Shown in pieces: positions 63,552 to 64,000 of a stretch of DNA of 64,000 bases; within the stretch, counting starts at the first letter, position 1; the number at the start of each line of letters is the position of its first letter. The stretch covers positions 8,110,308 through 8,174,307 of the forward strand of contig NZ_AP018227.1 in the NCBI RefSeq assembly GCF_002368095.1. Reading direction: 5' to 3'. Position numbers and translations under genes: made by a program. The notes under the pieces were generated by a model. It did not search any database. It had not been told where the DNA came from and saw only the letters and a list, made by a program, of their open reading frames with translations. The DNA comes from Calothrix parasitica NIES-267 (GTDB lineage: Bacteria; Cyanobacteriota; Cyanobacteriia; Cyanobacteriales; Nostocaceae).

Positions 63552-63995
63552 ATGGGAAACGTTATTCTACAGGCTTGGAATAAAACCACAAAATTGCTAC
63601 TTAAGGAGGTAAAAAAACATTTTAGAAAATATAAGTTGATTGACTCGTGGAAATTTGCAGGAGATTCTTTTAAAATCGACCGGAAAGCTTTAGCTGTTTA
63701 CCACAAGCAAGTTTCACAGTCCAAGCTATCTATGGTCATTAATTTGGTACATAAAAAGGAATCGCTATGGTGGACTGTTTCTCCAAGATATAGTCAATAT
63801 CTTGCTTTAAATGAGTTAAAAATTATCATGAATTTTTTATTGGGAACTTTAAAGCAAAAGCAACTGCAAAAAAGTATGCGACCTAACTGCATTAATCAAA
63901 TGTTATTGCAGCTACTTTCCGATGCCGAACAAAGTTTACTTAGTTATTACTTTAAGGCGATTCAACATTTTTATTTGCCCCTGTCATGTTTTTAA
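63552..63995 (+). CDS. hypothetical basic protein
   Basis: 147 aa, Lys-rich: AWNKTTKLLLKEVKKHFRKYKLIDSWKFAGDSFKIDRKALAVY, VINLVHKKESLWWTVSPRYSQYLALNELKIIMNFLLG. AGGA lies 4 nt before the ATG. Complete to a TAA 5 bp from the window edge. Family not recognised. Confidence 0.5.
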   Translation: MGNVILQAWNKTTKLLLKEVKKHFRKYKLIDSWKFAGDSFKIDRKALAVYHKQVSQSKLSMVINLVHKKESLWWTVSPRYSQYLALNELKIIMNFLLGTLKQKQLQKSMRPNCINQMLLQLLSDAEQSLLSYYFKAIQHFYLPLSCF

Positions 63996-64000
63996 GCAAA

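Noticed and set aside
1-64000. tRNA or rRNA genes
   Set aside because: I saw no T-loop/acceptor pairs or rRNA-like stretches in the gaps; short ones could be missed by eye.

Overview
The window comes from the chromosome of a low-GC filamentous cyanobacterium, most likely a heterocyst-forming Nostocales member of the Rivularia/Calothrix type (the genus is inference). Supporting evidence: six copies of the cyanobacterial HIP1 palindrome GCGATCGC (for example near 8486, 15204, 31285, 44760, 54667 and 59777), a divergent sufR / sufBCDS locus, a small RRM-type cold-inducible RNA-binding protein, a 'Mo-dependent nitrogenase C-terminal' protein, a CtaA-like copper ATPase, kinases with an N-terminal zinc ribbon, and heptanucleotide tandem repeats typical of filamentous cyanobacteria. 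I saw no tRNA, rRNA or CRISPR array.

Layout. 1-7 kb: thiol-type arsenate reductase, a CaCA cation exchanger, the two halves of a photolyase-like protein encoded as separate genes, an Spx/ArsC-like thioredoxin-fold protein and an ArsB/NhaD-type permease. 7-17 kb: L,D-transpeptidase, membrane-anchored Ser/Thr kinase, a malate/lactate-type dehydrogenase, VanW protein, a radical-SAM KamA-family protein, an IS1-type remnant, an ATP-grasp ligase, MurJ and a pentapeptide protein; several act on the cell wall. 17-33 kb is accessory in character: a compact three-gene operon ending in a PD-(D/E)XK nuclease-like protein, a kinase/ligand-binding fusion gene broken by one in-frame TAA, a lipoprotein phosphoesterase, and an operon of two paralogous HEAT-like proteins plus a metal-binding TIM barrel; then PgpH (c-di-AMP hydrolase) and a degenerate ADP-ribosylglycohydrolase. 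33-41 kb: aroQ with a tiny overlapping upstream gene, topA, a small conserved protein, rbp, a glycosyltransferase. 41-47 kb: the SUF iron-sulfur assembly locus with two SufR operators. 47-50 kb: small accessory genes including a second nuclease-like protein and a dead Uma2 gene. 50-64 kb: CPBP protease, TM2 protein, copper ATPase, FHA protein, an epimerase-like protein, a TPR protein, an IscA/SufA-type scaffold and conserved cyanobacterial proteins.

Dispersed repeats are a strong theme. Four complete copies of a 110-140 bp element with terminal inverted repeats and a GGAGAGGGG core hairpin lie at about 20.8, 26.6, 39.3 and 62.7 kb, with core-only copies at 5.0 and 6.8 kb. A different ~220 bp long inverted-repeat element lies at 58.7 kb, and related hairpin blocks sit in two intergenic gaps of the suf operon.

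The best candidates for undescribed biology are (i) the 17.9-20.0 kb nuclease operon, (ii) the 26.8-29.3 kb HEAT-pair plus DUF692/Endo IV-like TIM-barrel operon, and (iii) the KamA-family enzyme with a non-canonical substrate pocket near an ATP-grasp ligase. All functional statements rest on reading the sequence; no searches were run.
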